Source: Meconema thalassinum (Eukaryota > Arthropoda > Insecta > Orthoptera > Tettigoniidae). Taken from it: a DNA stretch of 64,000 bases. The DNA lies in assembly GCA_946902985.2 (NCBI GenBank), contig OX336396.1:232328797-232392796 (forward strand), written 5' to 3'. The notes under the pieces were generated by a model, which was not told the origin of the DNA, searched no databases, and saw nothing but the letters and a program-made list of their open reading frames with translations. The translations under genes were made by a program, and so were the position numbers. Of this stretch, positions 46,207-58,170 are shown one piece after another (positions within the stretch are counted from its first letter, which is position 1; each line of letters opens with the position of its first letter).

Positions 46207-49200
46207 TGTGCCCAACTCTAGGAATGGGTACTCCGAGTTTCAGACACCTAGATATCAAGGGAAAGGCTGTAGCCGCTTTTGAAAGTTCAGATATTTGAAT
46301 ATCGCGCTACATTGCTTCTCGAAGCATTTCGAAGGATTTTACCGATAGTTGGATGTCAAGTGACGTAGCGAGTAACAGCAGAGGTCGAGGCTATTTATTG
46401 ATTAAATAGTTAACTATGGAGTAGAGACTTGAGACTGGGATCAGATTACTGGCACGGCCAAATGAAAGAGAATGCAATTAGTATCAAGTAAATCGGACCA
46501 GGGATTCAAGAGATATGAGGATTTCCAGATATCAGGCGATGACGCGTGACCCTGACGGATTTGAATAAAAGCCAGCTGGAACAGGCATGGTCAGCTCACT
46601 TCAACACAAGCACTTGGCAAGCAAGTTGCGTCTACGCTGAGCCAAGGCACATGGTTGCCGTATCTACGCAGAAGTTCTTTTCAAATCGTGATAGTCACGA
46701 GAAGTGCTGCGCATACGAGTTGGAACTTAGTAAGTTTCTGGTGAGGAGAATCACTGAGGTGATTGATTTCTACAGACATTGGTGGAAATATTTATATTTC
46801 CTAAAGGACATATGCTAGACTTTGTCTAGAAAATAGTATTTTGTCACAGTCCAATAGTAACTTAATACTTGGATGTTTAAATCCATTTCAAGTCAGTTTT
46901 CATTTTTGTAACTAGTTAACCACTTCGATCTGTCAGTACATTGAAGACTAGTCTATAACGGTAGCGTTCATTAGTCTACGCAAGGGAAACTGCAAGTTGT
47001 CTAGCGCATGGCAGATGGTGATATACAAACCATGCCCAGGGAACGATCTTCAGAACAGCCGTTAATTGCTTAGACTGTCAATGTTTTTCTTGTACTGATG
47101 AGATTACAGTGAGTTATGTTACAACTGACATATCTAAGAAGAGATCACTTAGATCTGACCCTATTTCAACAAACTGTTATGGCTTTGATAGAAGCCCATA
47201 TTAAAATGGAACCACAGTTTATTCAAACGTCGAAAGATACTACCACTATGTCTGACTAGACGAATTGTGGGTCTACAATGGCGGCCGATACAAGGATTAT
47301 ACGTGCTTGTCCGATAGGGCATGTCTACGGATAAATCTGGTACAGACCAGGTTCACTACACTTCAAGACCATCAAGAAATGTAAGCCACATTTGAATTAT
47401 ATTATGCCTAGCTATTTTTCTGCAGATGACCAACACATTTTTTTCGTCGTATTTAAAGCTTGTAATGATTTACGCAAGACTTGTTAGAGTTATTCTGAGC
47501 ATTTTCAGCACTCAGAACAGTTTAGGATCGATGACCGAGCATTTAGAGCATTTATTTGAATTTTTCATATTTTAAGGAAATCACGGTAATCAGCCGATGT
47601 AACTGTAAAAGTTAAATTTATTTTTGTTGAGGAATGGATACTTTTTCCATATTCGAAGGTTCGAACATGTGGATTCTCACATAATGAGATGATAATTAAA
47701 CACATTTAAAATGATATAAATAATAATAATAATAATCCACTGATAATAATAATAATAATTTTCATAATTTTTCTAAATAATTCTTGGATATTATATTTTC
47801 TAATAATCATATGTATTGAGAAAGAGCCTATGAAGTAGTTTAAACATTTCTAGTTTGGAACAGGAGATTTTCCGAAGGAGAGTGGTTAGCGCAAGCCCGC
47901 ATTCAACCAACATTTCAGTTCTGGTTGAACAGTTGATATTTGCATTGAGCAAAGTATATTTTTCATATAACACGGAGAGGCATGAAACGGGAAGCAAATG
48001 ATATTTTTATCAAATAGGATATTTTTGTATTTATATAAAATCATGACGTAAATACACTTCGAAAGTGAAATAAAGCTTTTCATAAGTATGGTAAATTCAC
48101 GGGTTGAACTGAATGGTAAAATAAAATAAACTTGTAAGTTTATTAATCTTCCAGTGTTGATAACAAGCAGAGGCTTGATTTATTGTATAAATTTTGGGAA
48201 GATAATTCATGTGTGTGGAGTAGTTGAATGCCATTCCCAGGTGCGCATGTTAAGTCGCAGGAATGAAGGTTTTTTCGAGCATCAATCAAATAGCAGGTTC
48301 GATGGCTCAGGTTTATAGTAGGAGTAATGGAGCCACACATTTCGTCGTATGAATAACCCGAAGGTTATTTCTTTAAAACCATCAGTTCTTATTTCAACCT
48401 TGTTTACGAATTCCATTTAGACTTTGATTTTGCTAGAACCCGGATTTGTCATGATAGTAGTTTATTCTTCTTCAGAGGAAGACCTTTGCCGTTGTTGTTA
48501 TTGTAATATTGTGTTCTTACACAAATAATAGAATGGGCCACTGCCAATTAAAAATAATTCTTTAACCACGAATAATTTGAAGGATATTTTCAGTCCTAGT
48601 GCCATGAACTAAATGAATTCATTATGAAACTACAATTCTAATTTCCGCATTCTGTCGAAGAATTGCAAGTTGTGAAAGTTACTAGAAATGGCCATGAATA
48701 TAAATATTTTTATAATATTGTTCCCAAGTGGAAAATTGAATAGTTGAATGGTTCAACCATTTATTGATCTAGTTGATGATTCAGAAATCATATATTTTGT
48801 TTGGAACTTGAAGTTCATAATCGAGTCACTTCTCGAATGTTTAATGTCAGAAGAACAATTAATTGTTGTTGTGCTTCGCACAGTTCTTCGATGCTATGCT
48901 CAAGGTCAAATACTTTTCAGATGTTATTAATATGTGTTAATAATTTGTGTTGCTTCGATGATGATAATATTTTCAACGATATATTTTTGAAAACTGGAAA
49001 ACAAATGAAAGACTAAGAAATTCTATAAACATTTATTCTACGAGTGTTAATATCATGTAAATAGTCAAACAGTGATCAACGTTATTTCCAGTATGGACAA
49101 TTAATTTTGACCTGGAATTAAATATTAATAATTTTGGAACACAGTCCACAGGACTATTAATCGGACTTGTGTTTCCAGAAAGATTGTCAAATGTGTTTGG

Positions 49201-49519
49201 GAAATTTCTGTATATTGTGTGTAAATAAGAGTGTGGATCGCCACACGTGGAGTGATGCTGCTTTGAGCATCCTTGCAGTCAGATTTTAACTTTAAAATAA
49301 ACTGAGATAATTTTACCAGATGTGTTTCTCCCAATTAAATCTCCTTCTATCCTTATTGTTGCATTGAGCCAAAAAACCAGTAAAGCATTTTTTAATTTGA
49401 TGTCGTTTTTGCGATTTGCTTTAACCCATCTGGCGCTCCGGGATATTTTGACTCTCGTGCTGACTGATTATTGGTAAAATGCATATGTGGTCGTGCGGAC
49501 TCCGGTCTAAACGGGCACA
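46207..49519. mobile_element. Giant non-coding insertion 2 (TGTGCCC...GGGCACA)
   Basis: 3.3 kb inserted in copy f. Ends TGTGCCC and GGGCACA; GTAC on both sides (46203-46206 and 49520-49523). Copy e shows the undisrupted site 'catGTACcatt', so the limits and the 4-bp duplication are directly supported (a TA duplication with C...G ends is an alternative reading). The interior is AT-rich with AAT microsatellites (47720-47760). One 90-codon ORF (46546-46818) has no domain. Confidence 0.7.
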
Positions 49520-50437
49520 GTACCATTGAAGGAAAATTATTGCGTAGGTTCATTATTCAAACTTTCACTTCGATCGCTTGACTACGACACAAGAAATAAA
49601 AGCTTAATTTGAAAATTCGCACAGCCGCCATCTTGAGGTTATGTCAACAATTGAACTAAATTAGTTACCAGTGCATTACAATGTGTATAAACATTTCCTG
49701 TACCAGATTTCATTGCGTTTGGAACATTAAATCGCGAGAATGGTCTATTTAAAATTTTTAAATTCGCTTGGCCGCCATGTTCGTTTTGTAATGAACCGCT
49801 TTTTGAAAGTCTTATAGATGATCTTCCAGTAGTGCTCTTTATCTCCGTATAAAACTTCAGGGTGATACAGCTAATAGTTTCAGAGATATAGAATGCTGGT
49901 GAAATATTTCGCTCATCCGCCATCTTGTGGTTATATAAACAATTGATCCAAGTTAGATGTCGGTGCATTACAATGTGTATAAACATATACTGTACCAAGT
50001 TTTATTGCGTTTGGTTGGTTAAATCGCGAGAAACGTCTATTTAAAAGTCGCAAATTCGCGTGGCCGCCATCTTGGTTTTGTAGTTACCAGTTTTTCGAAA
50101 GTACATAGGAGAACTTTTAGTAGTTCCCTTTATTACTGTAATAAATTCCAGGGTGATATCGGTAATAGTTTCGGAGATATTAAATGCTGGTGAAATATTT
50201 CGCACAGCCGCCATGTTGGATTGGTGAGATGTAACAAAATTTGAAAGGACTGGTCGAGGTCGCCCGGAGTAGTACTATGAACTTACCGAGTTTCATTGAA
50301 ATCGCTCCAGCCGTTTAAAAGTTATTAGGGGGACACACACACACACCTCACACACACACACACACACACGCACACACACACGGACAAAAGGTGATCTCAT
50401 AAGCCTATTTTTTTTAAATTGAAAATAGGCTAAAAAT
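49520..50437 (+). mobile_element. Hairpin-ended repeat, copy f, part 2
   Basis: Resumes at 'GTACcattgaagg' and continues like copy e, with 'cgcacagccgccat', a CA microsatellite (50332-50382) and the hairpin CCTATTTT...AAAATAGG (50404-50430). Confidence 0.8.
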
Positions 50438-50811
50438 GGATAAAAATTATTGTGTGTGTGCAACTACGATGCGCAACGATATTTGAGCGTGACAACGTAT
50501 TCTCTGACTGATTTGTTTAAACTGTCGCTCTTGCGAAATTTGAGCTTCGTAATTGTGTATTTTTCGGAACGGAAAGTCCACAGGCGAAACGGAGAAAAGC
50601 CGAGTTGCACTTCCAGGGAGACTCCAAACACAATCACTTTTCTCTGAAGTTTTAACTCAACATGACTCGACAGTTGCTGCTGAATTTATCTGGGGTAATA
50701 TATTTCGCCCGCTATCTAGGCTGTAATTTGGGCGATAGACTCACCCCTAGCCAGCTCGTAAACTGTCGCCTCAGTATTTGAATGGAGATTGATGGAAGAA
50801 ATGAAAAATTA
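50438..50811. other. No gene recognised
   Basis: Nothing supported; a 65-codon ORF has no domain. Confidence 0.35.
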
Positions 50812-51313
50812 AAAACACTTATAGTTGGCGATGTATTGAAGATAGTGATATGCTCTCGCGGACTTTTTGTGTGAAACTTTTCATGCTAAACAATTCTGAC
50901 ATTCATAGTATATCGATATTTTTAACGGTTTGCCCAGCGTAAGCTTAAGAAGCGCACGGACGCCAAGTTAGTTTTCGACTTATTCACTGAAATCGTTACT
51001 GATTGGCTTCATTTGATCATACATAAATTATTTTCTACAGAATCTTTCCTCGAGATATCCTTTACAGAATGGTGAAAACCGCATCAAAATCCAACCAGTG
51101 GTTCTCGAGATTACCCGTGACATCCAAGAATCGGGGTTATTTGTCTTATACTAACGAAGTCGAGATTGTCGGAGAACACATGCACCAAGCGGTACTATGA
51201 CGTCACACACCTCAGTGCATCTGGGTACGTTTCTTCCCGTCACCGTAACGTAACGCCAGACCCCAGCGTAACGACGAAGTCGACAAGATCATTTAAAATG
51301 ATAAAATCGTTAC
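50812..51313 (+). repeat. Dispersed repeat F, copy 2
   Basis: Near-identical in length and order to 28908-29408; differences are scattered substitutions (e.g. 'gactttttgtgtgaaac' against 'gacttttttgtagaac'). Confidence 0.75.
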
Positions 51314-51639
51314 TGTTTTGTCTCCTTGAGCTGAATGTTCCCCTTTAAAAACAGAGTTGACGACAATTGCCGTGAAGAGAATTCTTGCATCTATTCGTGC
51401 TTGGAATGACATGAATTATCTAACACGGCCATTGGCTCGTTAAAAATTCGTAGACTACGTGCGAGACATTCTATTATCGTTTCGTTAATGACCATAACGC
51501 ACATACAATTTTAATAAGTTCTCCTCCCCCTCAAGACCCAAGATAATCGATACATGGTTGTATCGAACCTTTTAAGAGCCTGCCACTTACGGAATTCCTT
51601 TGATGGTATTGGAACATCATATCATGGGCCGATTATTTT
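51314..51639. other. No gene recognised
   Basis: Nothing seen. Confidence 0.3.
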
Positions 51640-52305
51640 TAACCGTGGACAATGCGGAGGCAGACAGGTTTTTCTCCGGGTACTCCGTAATCCCTGTCAC
51701 ACATTTCATTCAGCAACAGTCTCCACTTTTATTTCATTTCATCTGTCATTCATTGTAGTTGTAATAGCTTGCCACGGTGGGTGAGTGGATAGCGTCTCGG
51801 TCTACTAACCCCAAGATTGCAGGTTTGCTCCTGGCCGTTGTAAGTGATTTTTGAAAGGTGGCAAAAATACGACATGCATGTCATACGATGTTGGCATGTC
51901 AAATAACCCATTTGAATTCAGTAGGCCGTGTTCATAATGGCAAAATTAATCTCGGGAGTTTCCGCCAACAAGTTCCTCATATCTCGAATAGAAAGCGCTA
52001 TAGTGTTCAAGGAGCTTAGATATCTAACCTCCTTGATTTTCATTGTGATTGAAGGAACAACGAAACTCGGCATGCAAGCTACCCTCTGGGTGTCAAATTA
52101 CAAAGCTTGCACCCGACACCCGAGACTATACGATATTAATATTATTATTATTATCTGTCATTCATTGAATCATTGCTCCCAGGGGAGTGCGACAGGCTTC
52201 GGAAGCCGGCACAGTTCATATCCTCGCTGCTAGATGGGTGCTTCATCCATTCCATTCCCTGACCCGGTCGGTGGACTGGAAGCAGCCTGTGGATTTTCAA
52301 TGGTT
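51640..52305 (+). mobile_element. SINE family E, copy 2, headless and split
   Basis: 51640-51755 and 52168-52305 together match the body of 27988-28320 ('ggcagacaggtttttctccg', 'gactggaagcagcctgtgg'). The tRNA-like head is missing. SINE C5 is inserted between the pieces. Confidence 0.85.
51756..52152 (+). mobile_element. SINE family C, copy 5, with 15-bp TSD
   Basis: The only plus-strand C copy: head 'gccacggtgggtgagtggat', 'gaccgttgtaagtgattttt'-like junction, body, and ATT tail (52136-52152). Flanked by ATCTGTCATTCATTG at 51741-51755 and 52153-52167. Confidence 0.92.
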
Positions 52306-53159
52306 TTCATGTTAGGGCATATAAATACTTGTTTTCCCGCCTAATGTTCTCGCAGTAAAGAGGCGTAGGTGCGCTTCATAAAAAAGGGGGTAGCGCAACC
52401 TTCGCTACTCCTGTAGGGGTCCGCGCGGGGACACCAAGTGCCCGCTAATGAGCAAGCTTAGTGTCCTAGGCGAAACTCCAAACAAGACACGGTACAAACC
52501 TAGAATAATTGCTGGGTTTTAATTCACTGGCCGTGAAAGCCAATATACCAATTACCCTTCTATTGCTGAATACCTATGACGATATTGGAAGCTAATCACT
52601 GGTGCTGTAATTATATTCTGACTGCACATGTTCACGTAGTTTGCGAGGCTTGTTATGGTGGAATACTACTTCTGTCTTACAACAGGTGTGTTGTTACTCC
52701 AACTGGAAACAAGCATTACCTGACAGGGCGTTTATGATCGTAATATGAAGGCTATTACCGGCTATTTTACATTAACACTCCGGTCAGGCATGCCAGGAGG
52801 TAGTCACAATTATACGCAGTCTCTGGATTCCTCGAACTGGGTTCATAAAATATGATTTATACAGAACAGTATTTATGATGTTATGCTTCTAACTGAGATG
52901 CAGCTGTGTACCTCAATTGTTGAGCCATTTACACTTGGTTAGTTTAATGAGGCTTCTAGCCGCTCGAATAATTTTATTTACAATCCTAAGAACTTGCAGT
53001 GGCGTAAGTAGAGTTTGCTTCTGGAGGGGATGAGCTGATCAAAATTACGTTTTGTCTCGGACATAATGAAGCATAATAATAAATTAAAGCAAATGTACGA
53101 TCCTGAAGATTTTAACACATTAACTCTCGAATTATGATTCATGATGAAAATTAATAAAT
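52306..53159. other. No gene recognised
   Basis: Nothing supported. Confidence 0.35.
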
Positions 53160-53840
53160 GTAAAACAAAAATATTGGAATGCAGCCGGGGAAAAATCAGA
53201 AACCTCTATGGACTTCAAATTGTCAGGTGAAAAGCTGATGGAAGTAGGAGACTTCTGTTACTTAGGAAGCAAAATACTGTAATCAGTGACGGACGAAGCA
53301 AAAAGGATATAAAAAGTAGGTTAGCTCAGGCAAGGAAAGCATTTCTACAAAAAAAAAAAAAAAGGGATCTGTTGACATTGAATATAGATTTAGGCATTAG
53401 GAAGTAATTTTTGAAGGCCTTTGTCTGGAGCGTGGCGCTCTATGGAAATTAAACTTGGACTATTAATGCAGCAGAGAAGAGGAGAATTGAAGCGTTTGAA
53501 ATGTGGTGTTACAGGAGAATGATGAAGATCAGATGGGTAGATAGGGTTACAAACGATGAGGTATTAAGACGAGTGGGAGAGGAGAGATATTTCTGGCGAC
53601 TGCTAATGAAGAGTAGAGATAGGTTGGTAAGACGCGAACTAAGACACCCAGGAATAGCAAGCTTAGTTATGGTAGGAAGGGTCGAGGACAAGAACTGTAG
53701 GGGTAGACCTAGGTTAGATTTTGTCAAACAGATTGCCTCGGATGTAGGGTATGGTTGCTATGTAGAGATGAAACGATTAGCTCAGAACAGGGAGGCATGG
53801 ACAGCTGCATCAAACCAGTCAAAAGACTGAAGACTCATAC
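53160..53840 (+). pseudogene. LINE K 3' end, copy 2
   Basis: Fragmented frames give VGDFCYLGSKI, SRLAQARKAF, LKAFVWSVALYGN, then an open stretch (53501-53830) with AFEMWCYRRMMKIRW, VTNDEVLRRVGEERYF and CRGRPRLDFVKQI. This is the thumb and C-terminal region after RT in an RTE/CR1-like LINE. An A run (53348-53362) and stops break it. The 3' end 'aaaagactgaagac' + CAA repeats at about 53850. Confidence 0.85.
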
Positions 53841-53850
53841 AACAACAACC

Positions 53851-54498
53851 CTCGAAGTGCTATCGTCTCCCTGTGAAATGAAATTCTCTATCTGGTAGGC
53901 AATGCAAGTTGGTTTTTGATCTTCTGGAAAAAGGATGATGAATTTCTATTTATGCATATAAATGATTGAAATTCTCTGAAAAGTGATATGATTAGACTTT
54001 CTACCAGGGACTTTTATTATTCATTATTCAACAAAGTTTCCAATATTAGGCTATATATCATTGTGCTTGTAATGAAATTTGGCACATTTTGTATAGCCTA
54101 TCTTCGAATTTTATTTCAGATAAAGTAATGTCATCACGCCAGAGATGGCAGTTCAACACCCTGCGACGGGGTAAGGGGGGTCTTTCAATACGCATGCACG
54201 GTCCGACTATTCCAAACCTAAATACAGTATATCGGCTGGGAGTCAGTTGCTGCTACTTCCTGCATGATAATTCGTTACCGGGCTTCACGCGTGTGTGTAT
54301 TGTTACCTTCCTTCCAAATGTCGATATTCTTACAAGCCTTTGTGTTTACTTTTAACAGTGTGGCAGTATCAGGTACAGTAATGGAAACAGTGACGAATGT
54401 TTTTGGAATGCGCGATACGCAGTGAGCGGGAAGACAACTGCAGTTCAAACCCGACTGCCATCTCCTGGCGAGATATCAGCAGTGCTTGTGACCAACCT
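53851..54498. other. No gene recognised
   Basis: Nothing supported. Confidence 0.35.
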
Positions 54499-54779
54499 CT
54501 AAAATTGGAATTTCTTTTGATATTTTTTAAAATCTGAATAATCATCGGTTGCTGTTTCTACTCCAAATGAGGTAAACGCTGCGGTAAAATTAGATAATCC
54601 CGCACCAAGACCAACAGCCGAAGCAATACCACCAGTTAAAACTGATAAACCAAGTGCTAAAACTTGAATTCCTAAAATTCTAATAATTGTAAACCAATTT
54701 TTTCTTGTTGTTGGATTGACAATCTGGTTGTATTTTTAACAGCATAAATAAGAGCTGTTTTAGATGTTCCAATTGGCAT
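54499..54779 (-). pseudogene. Small foreign-looking ORF with one frameshift
   Basis: From an ATG at 54779 (minus) the frame reads MPIGTSKTALIYAVKNTTR; an A run (54698-54703 reversed) shifts it by one base. The other frame then continues through a hydrophobic segment (ILGIQVLALGLSVLTGG, then a Gly/Ala-rich stretch) and a polar Lys/Tyr-rich end to a TAG at 54499-54501, about 93 codons in all. It has one likely membrane segment. It is preceded by AT-rich DNA. The compact, complete, AT-rich ORF is unlike its neighbours and could come from a bacterium, virus or unknown mobile element. I do not recognise the family. Confidence 0.45.
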
Positions 54780-54979
54780 TTTTATAACGAAAAAGTACTA
54801 TTTTAGCACTATTAAGAATTTTTAATTTTAACATCAATCGGATTTGTTATACTTCTACTGGGTTACTTGTATGTAAAAACCTGTTATTATCTTATTCTCT
54901 AATTTTCCTGAGTATATTGATGTTTAATATGCCACATATACAGTACATAGTGACAAATCTGTATTTATTATATATTTTT

Positions 54980-55092
54980 AGCCTACGTTCAATTTTTGCA
55001 AGAAATTAAAGTAGACTTATGAGATCTTCACAGGGCCAAAAATTGTGTGGCTGTGTATGTGTGTGTCTGTGTGTGTGTGTGAGTTTGTGTAC
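54980..55092 (-). mobile_element. Hairpin-ended repeat, copy d, part 1
   Basis: Hairpin 'gcctacgttcaatttttgca' with the 'aagtagac' arm, 'atgagatc', then a TG microsatellite to 'gtttgtGTAC'. Broken by the TIR element. Confidence 0.78.
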
Positions 55093-55255
55093 AATCGCCT
55101 GCAAAAATAACGGGCCGTCTTGCCGAGCGGGAGTTGAGTTTTCGTGCCAGCAGGTTGCTATCACTTGGTGTGTCTCGGGAGGGGAAGGCTGGGAGCCGTG
55201 ATTGGGCAGCTGTCCTCGTAGGTATGGGGGGAGAGGGTGGGGGGGAGTGTGGATT
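55093..55255 (+). repeat. Left inverted-repeat arm
   Basis: Outer 47 bp nearly perfect, inner part about three-quarters identical by eye to the reverse of 58915-59072, including 'gggagaggg' blocks. Confidence 0.75.
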
Positions 55256-55312
55256 CACCTGTTAATGGCAAGAGGCTGAAAGTGGCTCAGTAATACGAGA
55301 GCGAACTTCTGT

Positions 55313-58170
55313 TAAGTTTAAATTTGACTGACATTCTTGGTTGAAATAATTCACTCATTGAAAAATCGCTGTAAGTTTAAATTCACTGACATTTTCGGTT
55401 GAAATTATTTGCTCATTGAAAAACCGCTTTACGTTTAAATTTGACTGACATTTTTGGTTGAAATTATTTACTCATTAAAAAAAGCGCTTTAAGTTAAAAT
55501 TTGACTGACATTTTTGGTTGAAATTATTTACTCATTGAAAAAAACGCTTTAAGTTTAAATTTGACTGAAATTTTTGGTTGAAAAAATTCACTCATTGAAT
55601 AAACGCTTTAAGTTTAAATTTGACTGACATTTTTGGTTGAAATTATTTACTCATTGAAAAAACGCTTTAAGTTAAAATTGAACTGACATTTTTGGTTGAA
55701 ATTATTTACCCATTGAAAAAACGTTTTAAGTTTAAATTTGACTGAAATTTTTGGTTGAAATAATTCACTCATTGAATAAACGAATTAAGTTTAAAATTGA
55801 CTGACATTTTTGGTTGAAATAATTCACTCATTGAATAAACGCTTTAAGTTTAAATTTGACTGACATTTTTGGTTGAAATTATTTGCTCATCGAAAAACCG
55901 CTTTACGTTTAAATTTGACTGACATTTTTGGTTGAAATTATTTACTCATTAAAAAAAAACGCTTTAAGTTAAAATTTGATTGACATTTTGGTTGAAATTA
56001 TTTACTCATTGAAAAAAGGCTTTAAGTTTAAATTTGACTGACATTTTTGGTTGAAATAATTCACTCATTGAATAAACGCATTAAGTTTAAAATTGACTGA
56101 CATTTTTGGTTGAAATAATTCACTCATTGAAAAATCGCTTTAAGTTTAAATTTGACTGACATTTTTGGTTGAAATTATTTGCTCATCGAAAAACCGCTTT
56201 ACGTTTAAATTTGACAGACATTTTTGGTTGAAATTATTTACTCATTAAAAAAAACGCTTTAAGTTAAAATTTGATTGACATTTTGGTTGAAATTATTTAC
56301 TCATTGAAAAAACGCTTTAAGTTTAAATTTGACTGACATTTTTGGTTGAAATAATTCACTCATTGAATAAACGCATTAAGTTTAAAATTGACTGACATTT
56401 TTGGTTGAAATTATTTGCTCATTGAAAAACCGCTTTACGTTTAAATTTGACTGACATTTTTGGTTGAAATTATTTGCTCATTGAAAAACCGCTTTACGTT
56501 TAAATTTGACTGACATTTTTGGTTGAAATTATTTACTCATTAAAAAAAACGCTTTAAGTTAAAATTTGACTGACATTTTGGTTGAAATTATTTACTCATT
56601 GAAAAAACGCTTTAAGTTTAAATTTGACTGACATTTTTGGTTGAAATAATTCACTCATTGAATAAACGCATTAAGTTTAAAATTGACTGACATTTTTGGT
56701 TGAAATAATTCACTCATTGAAAAATCGCTTTAAGTTTAAATTTGACTGACATTTTTGGTTGAAATTATTTGCTCATCGAAAAACCGCTTTACGTTTAAAT
56801 TTGACTGACATTTTTGGTTGAAATTATTTACTCATTAAAAAAAAAACGCTTTAAGTTAAAATTTGATTGACATTTTGGTTGAAATTATTTACTCATTGAA
56901 AAAACGCTTTAAGTTTAAATTTGACTGACATTTTTGGTTGAAATAATTCACTCATTGAATAAACGCATTAAGTTTAAAATTGACTGACATTTTTGGTTGA
57001 AATTATTTGCTCATTGAAAAACCGCTTTACGTTTAAATTTGACTGACATTTTTGGTTGAAATTATTTACTCATTGAAAAAACGCTTTAAGTTTAAATTTG
57101 ACTGACATTTTTGGTTGAAATTATTTGCTCATCGAAAAACCGCTTTACGTTTAAATTTGACTGACATTTTTGGTTAAAATTATTTACTCATTAAAAAAAA
57201 CGCTTTTAGTTAAAATTTGATTGACATTTTGGTTGAAATTATTTACTCATTGAAAAAACGCTTTAAGTTTGAATTTGACTGACATTTTTGGTTGAAATAA
57301 TTCACTCATTGAATAAACGCATTAAGTTTAAAATTGACTGACATTTTTGGTTGAAATTATTTACTCATTGAAAAATCGCTTTAAGTTTAAATTTCACTGA
57401 CATTTTCGGTTGAAATTATTTGCTCATTGAAAACACGCTTTAAATTTAAATTTGACTGACATTTTTGGTTGAAATTATTTACTCATTGAAAAAACGCTTT
57501 AAGTTTAAATTTGACTGACATTTTTGGTTGAAATAATTCACTCATTGAATAAAAGCTTTAAGTTTAAATTTGACTGACATTTTTGGTTGAAATTATTCAC
57601 TCATTGAAAAATCGCTTTAAGTTTAAATTTCACTGACATTTTCGGTTGAAATTATTTGCTCATTGAAAACACGCTTTAAGTTTAAATTTGACTGACATTT
57701 TTGGTTGAAATTATTTACTCATTGAAAAAAAACCGCTTTAAGTTTAAATTTGACTGACATTTTTGGTTGAAATTATTTGCTCATTGAATAAACGCTTTAA
57801 GTTTAAATTTGACTGACTTTTTGGTTGAAATAATTCACACATTGAAAAATCGCTTTATGTTTAAATTTGACTGACATTTTTGGTTGAAATTATTTACTCA
57901 TAAAAAAGCGCTTTAAGTTAAAATTTGACTGACATTTTTGGTTGAAATTATTTACTCATTGAAAAAACGCTTTAAGTTTAAATTTGACTGAAATTTTTGG
58001 TTGAAATTATTCACTCATTGAAAAATCGCTTTAAGTTTAAATTTCACTGACATTTTCGGTTGAAATTATTTGCTCATTGAAAACACGCTCTAAATTTAAA
58101 TTTGACTGACATTTTTGGTTGAAATTACTGTATTTACTCATTGAAAAGAAAACGCTTTAAGTTAAAATTT
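55313..58170 (+). repeat. Satellite array, about 48 x 59-bp monomers
   Basis: Consensus monomer begins 'gtttaaatttgactgacatt' and continues 'tttggttgaaattattt', 'actcattgaaaaaacgcttt', 'aa'. Distinct variants (ttgctcatcgaaaaaccg; actcattaaaaaaa; gttaaaatttgattg; ttcactcattgaataaacgc; ttcactcattgaaaaatcg) recur in a fixed order of five from about 55850 to 57350, a higher-order unit of about 295 bp. The marker 'ctcatcgaaaaaccg' occurs at about 55886, 56182, 56772 and 57128. Flanks of the array are less ordered. Confidence 0.95.

Noticed and set aside
55313..58170. CRISPR-like array
   Set aside because: Whole 59-bp monomers repeat with no unique spacers; it is a eukaryotic satellite.
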